Source: Cerrena zonata (Eukaryota > Basidiomycota > Agaricomycetes > Polyporales > Cerrenaceae). From it: DNA of 64,000 nucleotides. This document shows, one piece after another, positions 31,106 to 40,901 of the stretch. Position 1 is the first letter of the stretch. Each line of letters begins with the position of its first letter. Both the position numbers and the translations under genes were made by a program. The stretch covers positions 1 through 64,000 of the forward strand of contig JASBNA010000050.1 in assembly GCA_038087015.1 (NCBI GenBank), written 5' to 3'. The notes under the pieces are model-generated. The model saw nothing but the letters and a program-made list of their open reading frames with translations, was not told the origin of the DNA and searched no databases.

Positions 31106-32806
31106 GGCTGGTCTATAGGTGAGTTGGAAAGTTTTTGAAGTGGTCTAGGTGGAAGATAGATTGGGTAAGACAAGTGGGTAGTCTTGGGGGTGGTAGTGAT
31201 AGCAGTTGGGTTTGACGGAATTTCACACAAGGTGAATACGGTGCCAAAAGGAGTGTATAATCCCATAGTACAGAAGTACAAGATGGTAATCGGTTCCAAA
31301 AGAATGACAAGGTCACCGTCCGTGAAGTCCAAAAGCTTTTCACCAAATCAGGAGGGATGATTGAGGGAGGATGAGGGAGAGATGATAAAGGAGAGAGGGA
31401 AGTGAAAAACTACTAAGAAAAGATGTCCGTAAACGAAGGAACAAAAAGAACAGAAATTGTTACTAAGAAGACTGTGGGTTTGTAAGTTTCCCAGCAACCA
31501 CAATCGTTGCCATACTGGGACTATAGTGAGAGATGAGACGAGAATAATCAATCAAAAAAAATCAAAAAGAACGAAAATAAATAATCGAGTTACTTATTCC
31601 AATACCGTAATCAACTCGAACCAGCGGGGGACACGACACGGATAGGGAGTAGTAGTCATCATGGGTTTACAGAGGAGACAACTCGACTCTGAATCGAAAA
31701 AAATATGAGAGGGAACAGAAGAGAAAGGAAGATGGGGCATGATGGAGTCGATAGAAGTTTTTGAGGATTTATGATGTTTTTGAGGTTTTCGAAGATGGTC
31801 ATGGGGTGAATCGTACCTGCGAGGCGGCTGTGGATGTTCGCAAGGCATTGACATAGAAGATGCGAGGTAGGAAAGTCGAGAGGAAATGAATAAAAGGGGA
31901 GGTATATGGTGATTATAGGGTTTTCCGGTAGGTTTTCGAGTTTTTCTAGTGTTTTGAGTTGTTTGAAGGGTGCGTCGGGTGTTCGTACTCGTAGAGGACT
32001 ACCTATGGATCACGTTTGTGAAAGGAACGAAGTGAATCGGAGGTCTAGGAGGGATGTGATTGAAAAAGCGATCGAAAAGAAGTTGTCTAGGGCATTATGG
32101 GGTTTGATAAGTTATCCGGTGTTTTCATGGGTGTTTCGTTGGTTATTTCGACCCGTCGGGCTTCCTAAAGCCTAGACGAGCGTAAAAGGACAGAAATCGT
32201 GAATTGAAACGAGTCAGTAGGGAGAGAAACCGAATGGAAGTGAATAAAAGGAAACATAGGGTGATTATGTGAGTTTCGGGTAAACTTTTGAATTTTTCGA
32301 GTGTTTTGAAGCGGATCGAAAGGTGCGTCGTGTGTTCGTACTCGTGGAAGGCCGTCTATGGATCACGACTGCAAAAAGAACGAAGTGAATCGGTGGTCTA
32401 TGAGGTGCAGAATCGAAAAAGCGATCGAGAAGAGATCGTCTAGGGCATTATGGGGTTTGATAAATTATCCGGTGTTTTTATGGGTGTTTTGAGGGGCGTT
32501 TTTGGCCGGTCGGATTCCTACGGCCTGCGCGAAGATGTAGAGAAGGAGATCGTAAGGAGATTGAGTCCAAAGAGGTGATTTGGGAGGAAAGAGGAGCGAA
32601 ATCGAAAGAAATGGGATTAGTGGGCTTTAAGTCATTATTTGCTGTTTTTGAAGGTGTTTCGTAGGTCGTTTCGTGAGATCGTAAGTGGGAGATGAGGGAG
32701 GGGAAACTGAAGGATAAAAGAGAAAAAGAATCGAGGAAATCGAGCCGTAAGTCGACGAGCAACGAGGGTATCGGGGCGAATGTCGTCGACAGAACCAAAG
32801 AGACAT
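31106..32806 (-). other. 1.7-kb non-coding spacer between gag-pro and pol
   Basis: No long frame is convincing on either strand. Most of it is tandemly duplicated (see 31870-32520). A spacer of this size between gag-pro and pol is unusual for gypsy elements and could hold an intron or an internal promoter. Confidence 0.7.
31870..32520. repeat. Tandem duplication of ~330 bp, diverged
   Basis: About 31880-32175 and about 32222-32520 share ordered landmarks: GTGATTAT, TTTTCGAGT..GTGTTTTGA, GTGTTCGTACTCGT, CTATGGATCACG, AACGAAGTGAATCGG, TCTAGGGCATTATGGGGTTT and TATCCGGTGTTTT. A third weak trace appears at about 32585-32690 (GTGGGCTTTAAG.. TTTTTGAAGGTGTTTCGTAGG). Confidence 0.8.
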
Positions 32807-35800
32807 CTAGAGAATGGGATTCGGGATCACCGAATCATGCGAGAAGGGAGGAGTTGGGGGCCACTGTAGAATACCGCCAAGGTCACCACAGATACGGCGA
32901 TGGTTGACTTTTCTGGCCATTTTTATGTCGTTATACCGAAATCTCGTAAGTGTTTTCAGAAGGCAGATTGCCTTCTCCTCTCGCCGGGTCCGGACGTGAC
33001 GACGTAGATACCTGGAAAGGAATTCGAGAGTTTGGTAAGCCAACATTCTTTTGAACGGATGTAGGTTGACATTCGTATCCAAGGTTCCCTCAGATTCTTC
33101 AGAGAATAGTCGAGCATAATTTATGAGGAAGGACCGAGGTCCGTCAATTGGCCTTGGCAGCCGTTGACGTTCTGACCAGTCTTTGCGTCCTAAAACGTCA
33201 CCGATGTTGACGCAGAAGGTTAACATGCGAATAGACGTTACTCGTGTGAAGACAATGGGGTCGAAGAACGTCGATCGAGTCGACAATCCTAAGCTCCTCA
33301 AGATCGTGCACACGGTATTGTCTTGTAGACCGAGTCGAATGGCCGTAGGATGAGACGACTCACGCATGGGTCGACCTGACGACGATACTACTAGTGGTTT
33401 TCCACCTCGTCTATCGACTTGTTTACCCTTTTCGTCTCGTGTAGGGACCGGAGTACGTGTTTCAGGTTTCTCCGGAAAGGGGGGCGGTGTGGAAAACAAA
33501 TGGTCGGAGGATGAGACTGAAGAAGAAGGACTAGAGGTGATGTCGGGGTGGAGGCTTCCTGATTCCGTACCGTTGGACATAGATACGTCGTGTTGAGTAC
33601 CTTCGAACGTGGCCGGACTGGCTGCCCTAGATGGAATCTCGTCTAGGTCAGCAATCAATTCTTCAAGGACCGGGTTGTTCCTGCTTAGAGATGGAGTTGG
33701 TGAATCTTCCTTAGGGGCACCCATTCGTAATACCACCGATCCCGACTTTCCAGGACGTAGACCATACCCGGAGGTTATTTCTCCCTCTTCTAAGTCGTTG
33801 GGCACAATTTCAGGGGTGCTGACATGAAAGACGGCTTGTGGGGAGCCGGTTATGAAGAGAGGAGGAGTCGGATGTCGTCCGGGTGTTCTAAGGACATTTC
33901 GACGGAAGGTAAAAGTCCCTTCATGGACAGTTTGAGGTACCGCCGATACACTAGTGGTAACTTCAAGGTGGGTGGATAAAGTCGGGGCTGTCACAGGCTC
34001 GTTAGGGTAGGGAGTAGCAGGTCGTGAGGAATAGTCAATAGGGGAGGTCCCGACCGTGGTAGAGTCATCTTCATCGATTTCCATTTCCAACTCCACCTGA
34101 GGGACATCCTCGGACTGTGGAGGCCGAGCCAGTTGATCTGCCACTCGCTCTTGAGTGACTTTGGAAGGAGTGACCCAGTCGATATCAACGTAGTCAAGGT
34201 CATTGTCGATGTCAATGTCCGTTTGACTAGTGGGGTGGCCTGGAGGTTGGGCTGCGGAGGTAGACGAGACAGGGAGGTTGCTTTGAGGTGATGACTCAAG
34301 CTGAGAATATACTTCTAGAAGCTCGCGTTGAGCTTCACGAAGTGCATCTCGCGAGTCGAGTAAAGCGGAATGAGACTCTTGAAAAGCTTGCTCATAAGTT
34401 TTGGCGGCAGAAGATACATTTTCATTTTGTTCCTGAAGAATTTCGCAGCGATGTGTCAACTCCAGCACCTTCCTTTCTAGGTCGGTTACTTCCGCGTCTG
34501 ACACCTCGCGGCCATTTCGATCAACCAGTTCAATGCCCGAAAAGGTGGATTCTTGCCCTGGCATTCCGCTATGCCTCACGTTGAGGCTTCCAAACACAGG
34601 TTGCGAAATGCAGCCATCTATCCCTCGAACTTGTCGGGTAAGAGTGCCACGGGATAATATAAAACTGATAGTATTGTCCAACGAGGGCTGAAAGTGGCCC
34701 TCGCCACTTAGTTGGACTCGTCCTCGAGGTATGTGACTTCCATCTCTAGGCACGCAACGTTGTTCAAGCGACGGTGTGTAGTTGTTTGCATACCGGGTGC
34801 GGACGAAGATGTGCTTTGGCGAGGAGTCGTTGTCACTCTCGCTATCGGATGGATCCTCCAATGGAGGTGGGTGGTCGATTGTAGTATCCGTCATAACAAA
34901 GATAGGTAGGGGAGAGGTGGGAGAACTGGAAGGATGCGATGGGGAAGGAGGTGGTACAGGAGGGATTTTTGAATTAACGTCTGTGAGCCTTGAAGTATGG
35001 GTTCCCAACTGACTCGTTTTCGTTTGTAGGCTATCTGAGTCGAGAGTCGTACCAAACGGCAGCCGTTGGTACTGAATTTCTTGACCCCAAATCCTCAATA
35101 TTCCCAATGACTGGTCGATTAGGGGCTCTTTTGACGCCTCCGGGTTTTGTACTTCGAGACCTCCGACAATCGTATCGACGCCTCTGTCGTCATATGTGAT
35201 GCGCCGCTGCTTAGGGGTATCGATGTGACTCGTCTTTTGACAATTACCAGGTCCCAATTCAATGTTATTGGGAATACTGCTTTCTTGCTGTTCCAAGGTC
35301 TGTGTACCCTGGTGAATGACGGGTTTTTGAGCTTCCGTGGAGTTCTCGAATTGACTGGGGCCGATATTGTCTGCCCGAGACTTGCCAACTTCGGTTTCGT
35401 CCTTATCAACGAGTATTGGATCCTTGAGAATCCAGTCTTGTCGTTGTATGGCACATTCTGCTAATACACGCAACCTGTCATGTAGCTTTTCCCTGAGGAT
35501 AGCCTCTCTTTCCGTGGATCCAGAATGACTTGACACTGCCTGGTTAGCATTTGGGGGCGCATTTATTCTTGACTCATCGGTATCTGGAAATACTGGACTA
35601 GTGGCTTGATGTTTCGGAGCTCCGTGCTCACAAGGGACGCCTCGTTTATCCAATTCTGGGGGCTTGTTCCCAATATTTCGTGCATCTAGCCAATGTGTGT
35701 ATTCAGGTACACCTCCGTCTTCGCTTTCTCTACACATAAAGACTTGTGCATGGGAACGAGTGAGCGTTCGACAGTTCTTTCGAGGATGAGGGTTACTGGA

Positions 35801-38731
35801 GCATCCTGCACACGGGTTCTCAACAGGTTCATCTACATCTGTGTCGACTTGCATATTGTCGTCAGTAGGTTCTGTTTCTGTCTTTGCCTTCTTGATAGGA
35901 TTCTCTGCTGATTGTTTCTCTTCATCGCTTGGTTCCCATAGGTCGAGCTCATCGGTATCATAGTCGGGCCAATGTGTGATACTCTTCTTCTTTGGTGCCG
36001 ATCCCTGGTCATCTGTCTTGGGCGAGCGGGGCTGCAAGTCTGTGTGCTTGGTCGAGTCGGATGCAGCCTTCAATTCCCGGTTTCCAAGAACTTGAACTTG
36101 TTCTTCTTCAGGTTCTTTGTCTTCGTCTGTGGTGATGGTGTTAACTATTTGATGAATGTGGTGTGTTTTGTTAATAAAATCCGCAACTTCAGGTTGCACG
36201 CTTTTTGTGATTGGTTCAGGGGTGACAAGGATTTCGTGTCGAACGTTCAAATGGGCATCTTTGAATAATAGATAAGTCCCGTCTTCTCGCTCGTCTATGG
36301 ATACATAGTTTCCCCTTTGCCAAGGGCGTCCTAGGAGAAGATCAAAGGGGACCTGGTCTCCAATGTAAACATTTGCGTGGGTCATCACACTTCCACAAGT
36401 CAACGGAACATTTGGGACGAGGCCTCGTAGTACGCTAGCTCCTCCATTAGCATCATTCATGTTAACAGAGTAATGCATGTCGACTGGTCGTGCAAGGCTT
36501 GTCTTCCAAATACGGCGGTGAGCGATATTCAACTGCGATCCTGTGTCTATGATGGCTGAAACTGGATTCCCATCACACTCCATGCGGAGTTTAATGAGAT
36601 TCCCTCTTGATGATGTGGTGAACGAGGAAGCAACAATTGGCTTGATAACATTCCCATCAATACCATCGGTTGTAGGCATGTCCACGAAATGAGTCTCGGA
36701 GTTGGGATTCTTTGGTTTCAGGACATGTTGCAATTGGTGAGTCAAATCTTTTGATATTCCAAATACTTCGCCAACCGCCAAGGTTACAGGCTGGCTTAGG
36801 ATTCTTGATAAGACTCCCATTTGGTCAACTTGGGCTTGCACATCGGATCGACGGGGAATACGTTTGACAGGAGTGGGAGTAGAATGAACAGTGGTTGGGA
36901 CCTTTGGTTTCACAGCTGGAGCAGATGTGGGGTCATCGTCAATGTACATATCGCTGTCATTGGGGTCAAATTGTGGTTGTTCTACATTGATAGGAGTTTG
37001 CTTGAGTGTTGAGGGGATTTCCTGGGATGTGGCAGCCTTTGGAGAAGCTGGTGGAGAACTTGCTTTCTCCTTTGACCGAGGGTGCTCTAAGTCATGCTTC
37101 TTACGAGCAGGTGGATAGACACCTTGAAAACCCTTTCGGTTTTCTTGGGTCTTCTTGCTTGATCGAGTGGCAATAAAGGTGTTTTCCTCCTCTGATTCTG
37201 AGTCTGAATCTACTGCTTCTTCGATATAGGCTGATGGGATGGAGATGAAGTTTGTCTGAGCTGGTCTCATTCGCCGAGCAGCAGTGGCTAAAGGTTCATC
37301 AGGAGTTATTCGGTGGATGTATGTTCCATCTGCAAGCAGATATTTTCCTGTTGCTGGATCTCGAACCACAATTCCATCTTTAGCTAGTTCTATGAGCTTG
37401 GGGCAATAGAACATTCCATGGCCCTTTTCACCACAACCAAAGCATGTCCTTTCGGAGGGAGGGAGATTGCTTCTTCGATCTCCCATTCCTGATCCAGCTG
37501 GAACAGCAGAGGTTGCTACGTGAGGTGGAGGTGCTCTGGGGAAAGTAGATGGGCTGGTTGAGATAGGCTGATTGGAAATGGGCTTGCGGACAATATCAAC
37601 AATGATTGGATTGAGTTGATAGGCTCGAAAGTACATGATGGCATAATTTGGGTCTGTCAATGACATGCGACTCAATTGGCCTATCAGGTCTTCTACATCT
37701 TTATCCTGTCCCGAAGGCTTTGAAGATAACTTCTTGGAGGGTGTATCTTTAGAAGATGGAGTGGCCTGAGGGCTTGCTTTGGGACTCTTGGAGGCTTTGC
37801 TGGATGACTTGGACAATGACTTGGATTTTGACTTATTTGCAGACTTGCGCTTCTTTGGGGTTTCATCTTCAGATGACGATGACGAAGCTTCGTCTGAATC
37901 TGATTGTGAATCTGAAGAGTCCGAAGATTGTTCAGAATCACTTTCTTCATCATCTGAAGGGAGTCTATCGTGGTCAAACCGATTACGTTGCAAGATAGAC
38001 TTAGCAACTTTTCGGATTGAGGAGATTTCAAAGGGAGTTTCTAGGTCATGTTCTGGCTGGATTGCCAGGAGGCGGGACTCTAGTCTCGATCTGAATGCTG
38101 AAGTGATTCCCTTCCAGAAGTACAAGGCCTGTTCTTCATCGGTAATCTTGTTGTGTGCGGACAACCATCCAGCAATACGGATAAAGCCTCGGTTGTAGTC
38201 TTTCCAGCGAGACATATTCATCTTGGACTTGCTGCGTCTTGACTTCTTACAGTAGGATTCTATGTCACTAGTGCGATACCGTTTAGTATCACGCTCAGCG
38301 TCATAGAATTCCAAAAGGTCTTGCGTGAATCTATCCCAGTCATTCCCTTCATAACTGGGAAGTCCTTCGATAAATTCACGAACACTTCGTGAACAATATT
38401 GAGTAATGTTCTCGATCTTTTCTTGATCATCTTCTACATGACGTTGAAGACAGATCTTCTCATAATGAAGGATAAAGGCTTTGATCTGAGTGTATTTGCC
38501 TGTAAACTTCTTAGGTGCGCCCTTCGTACCCAGAATGGGTAGATTGACGGCTCCAGTGAATGCTGGTACATTCATGATGGATGAACTGGGGGATGCACGT
38601 GTGGTAAAGGTAAAGGTGTCGGATGGCAGAGGAGAGGATGGAGTGAGAGGATGAATGTTGGATGAAGGGGAAGTAGCTTCAGATGATGAAGTGGGAAGAC
38701 TTGTTAATTCCACACTATCAGAAACTGACAT
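32807..38731 (-). CDS. Gypsy gag-protease ORF with ~1100-residue extra region
   Basis: 1974 residues without a stop. Order: Ser/Thr-rich leader; Gag domain (~60-230); acidic/Ser then Lys/Ser-rich linker (~250-350); zinc knuckle CFGCGEKGHGMFYC (~430); aspartic protease with IIDTGSQLNIAH (~730). From about residue 870 to the end there is no family I recognise. That part is Pro/Ser/Glu-rich, with a Cys/His-containing segment CAGCSSNPHPRKNC (~975), a predicted coiled coil LELTHRCEILQEQNENVSSA.. (~1430-1490), and a basic end. The extra part is in frame and intact, so it is probably translated. It could be a captured gene, an env-like or nucleocapsid accessory region, or a modified integrase-proximal region. 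Confidence 0.9.
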   Translation of the reverse strand: MSVSDSVELTSLPTSSSEATSPSSNIHPLTPSSPLPSDTFTFTTRASPSSSIMNVPAFTGAVNLPILGTKGAPKKFTGKYTQIKAFILHYEKICLQRHVEDDQEKIENITQYCSRSVREFIEGLPSYEGNDWDRFTQDLLEFYDAERDTKRYRTSDIESYCKKSRRSKSKMNMSRWKDYNRGFIRIAGWLSAHNKITDEEQALYFWKGITSAFRSRLESRLLAIQPEHDLETPFEISSIRKVAKSILQRNRFDHDRLPSDDEESDSEQSSDSSDSQSDSDEASSSSSEDETPKKRKSANKSKSKSLSKSSSKASKSPKASPQATPSSKDTPSKKLSSKPSGQDKDVEDLIGQLSRMSLTDPNYAIMYFRAYQLNPIIVDIVRKPISNQPISTSPSTFPRAPPPHVATSAVPAGSGMGDRRSNLPPSERTCFGCGEKGHGMFYCPKLIELAKDGIVVRDPATGKYLLADGTYIHRITPDEPLATAARRMRPAQTNFISIPSAYIEEAVDSDSESEEENTFIATRSSKKTQENRKGFQGVYPPARKKHDLEHPRSKEKASSPPASPKAATSQEIPSTLKQTPINVEQPQFDPNDSDMYIDDDPTSAPAVKPKVPTTVHSTPTPVKRIPRRSDVQAQVDQMGVLSRILSQPVTLAVGEVFGISKDLTHQLQHVLKPKNPNSETHFVDMPTTDGIDGNVIKPIVASSFTTSSRGNLIKLRMECDGNPVSAIIDTGSQLNIAHRRIWKTSLARPVDMHYSVNMNDANGGASVLRGLVPNVPLTCGSVMTHANVYIGDQVPFDLLLGRPWQRGNYVSIDEREDGTYLLFKDAHLNVRHEILVTPEPITKSVQPEVADFINKTHHIHQIVNTITTDEDKEPEEEQVQVLGNRELKAASDSTKHTDLQPRSPKTDDQGSAPKKKSITHWPDYDTDELDLWEPSDEEKQSAENPIKKAKTETEPTDDNMQVDTDVDEPVENPCAGCSSNPHPRKNCRTLTRSHAQVFMCRESEDGGVPEYTHWLDARNIGNKPPELDKRGVPCEHGAPKHQATSPVFPDTDESRINAPPNANQAVSSHSGSTEREAILREKLHDRLRVLAECAIQRQDWILKDPILVDKDETEVGKSRADNIGPSQFENSTEAQKPVIHQGTQTLEQQESSIPNNIELGPGNCQKTSHIDTPKQRRITYDDRGVDTIVGGLEVQNPEASKEPLIDQSLGILRIWGQEIQYQRLPFGTTLDSDSLQTKTSQLGTHTSRLTDVNSKIPPVPPPSPSHPSSSPTSPLPIFVMTDTTIDHPPPLEDPSDSESDNDSSPKHIFVRTRYANNYTPSLEQRCVPRDGSHIPRGRVQLSGEGHFQPSLDNTISFILSRGTLTRQVRGIDGCISQPVFGSLNVRHSGMPGQESTFSGIELVDRNGREVSDAEVTDLERKVLELTHRCEILQEQNENVSSAAKTYEQAFQESHSALLDSRDALREAQRELLEVYSQLESSPQSNLPVSSTSAAQPPGHPTSQTDIDIDNDLDYVDIDWVTPSKVTQERVADQLARPPQSEDVPQVELEMEIDEDDSTTVGTSPIDYSSRPATPYPNEPVTAPTLSTHLEVTTSVSAVPQTVHEGTFTFRRNVLRTPGRHPTPPLFITGSPQAVFHVSTPEIVPNDLEEGEITSGYGLRPGKSGSVVLRMGAPKEDSPTPSLSRNNPVLEELIADLDEIPSRAASPATFEGTQHDVSMSNGTESGSLHPDITSSPSSSVSSSDHLFSTPPPFPEKPETRTPVPTRDEKGKQVDRRGGKPLVVSSSGRPMRESSHPTAIRLGLQDNTVCTILRSLGLSTRSTFFDPIVFTRVTSIRMLTFCVNIGDVLGRKDWSERQRLPRPIDGPRSFLINYARLFSEESEGTLDTNVNLHPFKRMLAYQTLEFLSRYLRRHVRTRREEKAICLLKTLTRFRYNDIKMARKVNHRRICGDLGGILQWPPTPPFSHDSVIPNPIL

Positions 38732-38760
38732 ATGTGACTTGGAGTTTGATAAAACCCAGC

Positions 38761-38777
38761 CCTCGCGGTGGGCTCCA
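38761..38777 (-). promoter_or_regulatory. Primer-binding site of the 13.4-kb gypsy element
   Basis: On the minus strand TGGAGCCCACCGCGAGG starts 4 bases after the 5' LTR end, the same 17-mer and the same spacing as in the scrambled element. Confidence 0.75.
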
Positions 38778-38781
38778 CTGA

Positions 38782-39603
38782 TGTCGGGAAAGAAATCAGA
38801 AGTTCGGTTTGAACTTGTGAACTGATTCTCAGAGAAATCCTGGGTGAGACGTTACACCGAGTATTCCCTGTCGTTCGTGTTGGGTTTGAGGGGCTGAGGT
38901 TGGTAGAGGGTGTGTCAGGGTAGAGTCCTAACAAGTAACGAGAGTTACTAGTTAAGTGGGAGAGTGTGGAATAAATGAAAGAGTGTGGGTTGATTGCACC
39001 GCAATCAGAGGTGAGGGTTGAATGAATGTAAGGAGTTGAAGGAAAACTTGAAGATACGAGCAGTCGGTAGACTGAATCAGCAAGACTGGTTACTTGACAG
39101 ATTGCAGGGCCTATTCGATTAAACTTGAGGGGTTTGAAGAACTCAACGGCTGAGTGGTTCGGTAAACGATAAACTTTTTGAGGGTTAAACTTCGGGGATT
39201 GTATTTAGGGACCCAAGAACAGGTCCTTTTATACTACAAGGTATAAGGCTGTGCTACAAGATCCAAACGAATCAGAGCACAGAACTAGAAATGACTAGGT
39301 ACAAAGGGACTAGGAATGACTCAGATGGAGTCAAATTAGTCATAAAGAGTCATTGTGAGTCAGAATCTAAATTAATCTGAGACAAATGGTCAACCCGATA
39401 AGATCTTGTTGTCACTTTCTCTAAATCTCGTATAACCAGATTAGGAAATCTTGTGACTTTAAGATCATGTCTTGTTGCCCTTTTTGGTATATGAATATTG
39501 GAAGCTACTTTGAGAGCATAGGCAAGAGTATGATTCCTGCATTATGCCTGTTGTTTGCTTCAATAATCAATGGAATTGTGTGAATTTCGTTTCACACAAG
39601 ACA
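38782..39603 (-). repeat. 5' LTR of the 13.4-kb gypsy element
   Basis: 822 bp, nearly identical to 26239-27060. The visible differences are one fewer C in ACTTC(C)GGGG and one extra G in CAAAG(G)GACT. It carries the element promoter by position. Confidence 0.95.
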
Positions 39604-40033
39604 CCGTACTCTTCCCACCACCACTCACACTGCTCTCCAGAACCTCCTCTACTCCCAAGAAGCTGCCGACCTCTGGCAAATCGAGGCCCGTAACATTTGT
39701 CAGGACCTCAAGAATATCGATGACCGACTTCACAGTCTTGCCGAAGATGCCGAAGAGATTGCCCGGTACTACCGCAACTCTGTTATCAACTTCGAGGTCA
39801 TGCTCCACATGTTCCTCAACGATCGCCGAATCATCGAAACCTTCATGGGAACCAACCCAACTGAATTCTTCCCCGATCCCACTCGACCTGTCCATCTTGA
39901 CACAAATACCGCGTTCATCCTAGATCACAATTGCTACCGCATCGTCGCTGAACCTGCACTGTCAGTTACAAATCCTAGCGAGCCAAGTCCAACCAACACT
40001 GCCTCCACCACCCTACCAGGGCAAGTATTATAA
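39604..40033 (+). pseudogene. Right piece of the interrupted older gypsy ORF
   Basis: The frame that runs past the chromodomain stop on the left continues here (..LLYSQEAADLWQIEARNICQ..) and ends ..TASTTLPGQVL at 40033. Removing the 13.4-kb element and one CCGT makes the two sides continuous in frame. The piece is helical and Glu/Asp-rich, of unknown function, probably a Gag-like or third ORF of the old element. Confidence 0.6.
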
Positions 40034-40901
40034 TTACCTCTCAATCAAACTGCTCTCATTGTGTTCCAGAGCATTTATGTGTCCCCCAGGTTGATCTATT
40101 CTCTGGTTTGAGTCACTCTTTAACACATGGCAAGGTAACAATCACAACAATCACTTCCTTATCAGGCAAGCATAGATTCCAACAAGTCACTGGTGGAAAT
40201 GATAGTTAGGTCTGATTATTTCAATTCTCACCTCAGAACCAGATTCAAAACAGCACTGATGTTATTAACATGGAAAGTAAGAGGAGTGCAGAATATATGG
40301 GAGATCCAAGGGAGGAGCTTATTGGAATTGTAACTGACAGAGAGAGGAAAGTGGGGATGTAAGAATGTAGGGAGTTGAGTGATCTTAGTAAGAGTGTCTG
40401 AAAGGTAGCATTCATAAGGTCAATGTGTGCAATTGCAGCAAAGAAGAGTGGGAAGACAGTGGTAGAGATTTGGAGGTTTCAGTTGAGTGATGTAGAGTGA
40501 GTTGGGAGATGATCATTTGTGGATTTTGATGTTGTATTTCTGGACATTTCTATTCTTTTTGGATATCAAAAAAGTTTAGGATGTATGCGTACAAGTTGCA
40601 TTCACTTAGCAGGCATTATTGGGTCTAGCAACACCTGTTAGGTATTCTTGATTGCCTCCAGTTTTCCTGCAGATGTGAAAACTGAAAGAATGCTAGTTGA
40701 GGCTCCCCAGCTGTTACCACTATGTCAGAACTGGAGAGGCAGTTGTCAGATATAGATACAATTGGTACCATGAAATGGCCTCATAAAATCCCCTCATAAA
40801 CCCAGCATGTGAAACTTATTGAAAAGGCCATTACAAGTATTCAATTGAGTTGTAAGCAAAGTGTGATTGCAGAAATAGAATTTGAGATAGAAATACATCA
40901 A
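40034..40901. other. Spacer, no gene recognised
   Basis: AT-rich sequence with many short TGAG/AGAG motifs between the gypsy remnant and the 3' end of the Crinkler-like gene. It may include the old element's 3' end, but I see no matching LTR. Confidence 0.45.

Larger units (their letters stand above)
26239..39603 (-). mobile_element. Complete 13.4-kb Ty3/gypsy retrotransposon with extended gag ORF
   Basis: Two 822-bp LTRs (26239-27060 and 38782-39603) differ at only two single-base indels that I could spot. They start TGTC and end GACA. The flanks give a CCGT target duplication (26235-26238 and 39604-39607). The internal order on the minus strand is primer site, gag-protease ORF with a long extra C-terminus, about 1.7 kb non-coding, pol ORF, minisatellite and 3' LTR. 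Gypsy elements are usually 5-7 kb, so this is about twice the common size. Intact frames and near-identical LTRs indicate a recent and possibly active copy. Confidence 0.95.

Noticed and set aside
31906..32175. Possible small gene in the gag-pol spacer
   Set aside because: The frame is not kept in the second tandem copy, so it is not under coding constraint.
33366..35464. Plus-strand ORFs opposite the gag-pro extension
   Set aside because: Short, scattered and without start or splice support; the minus frame is continuous over the same DNA.
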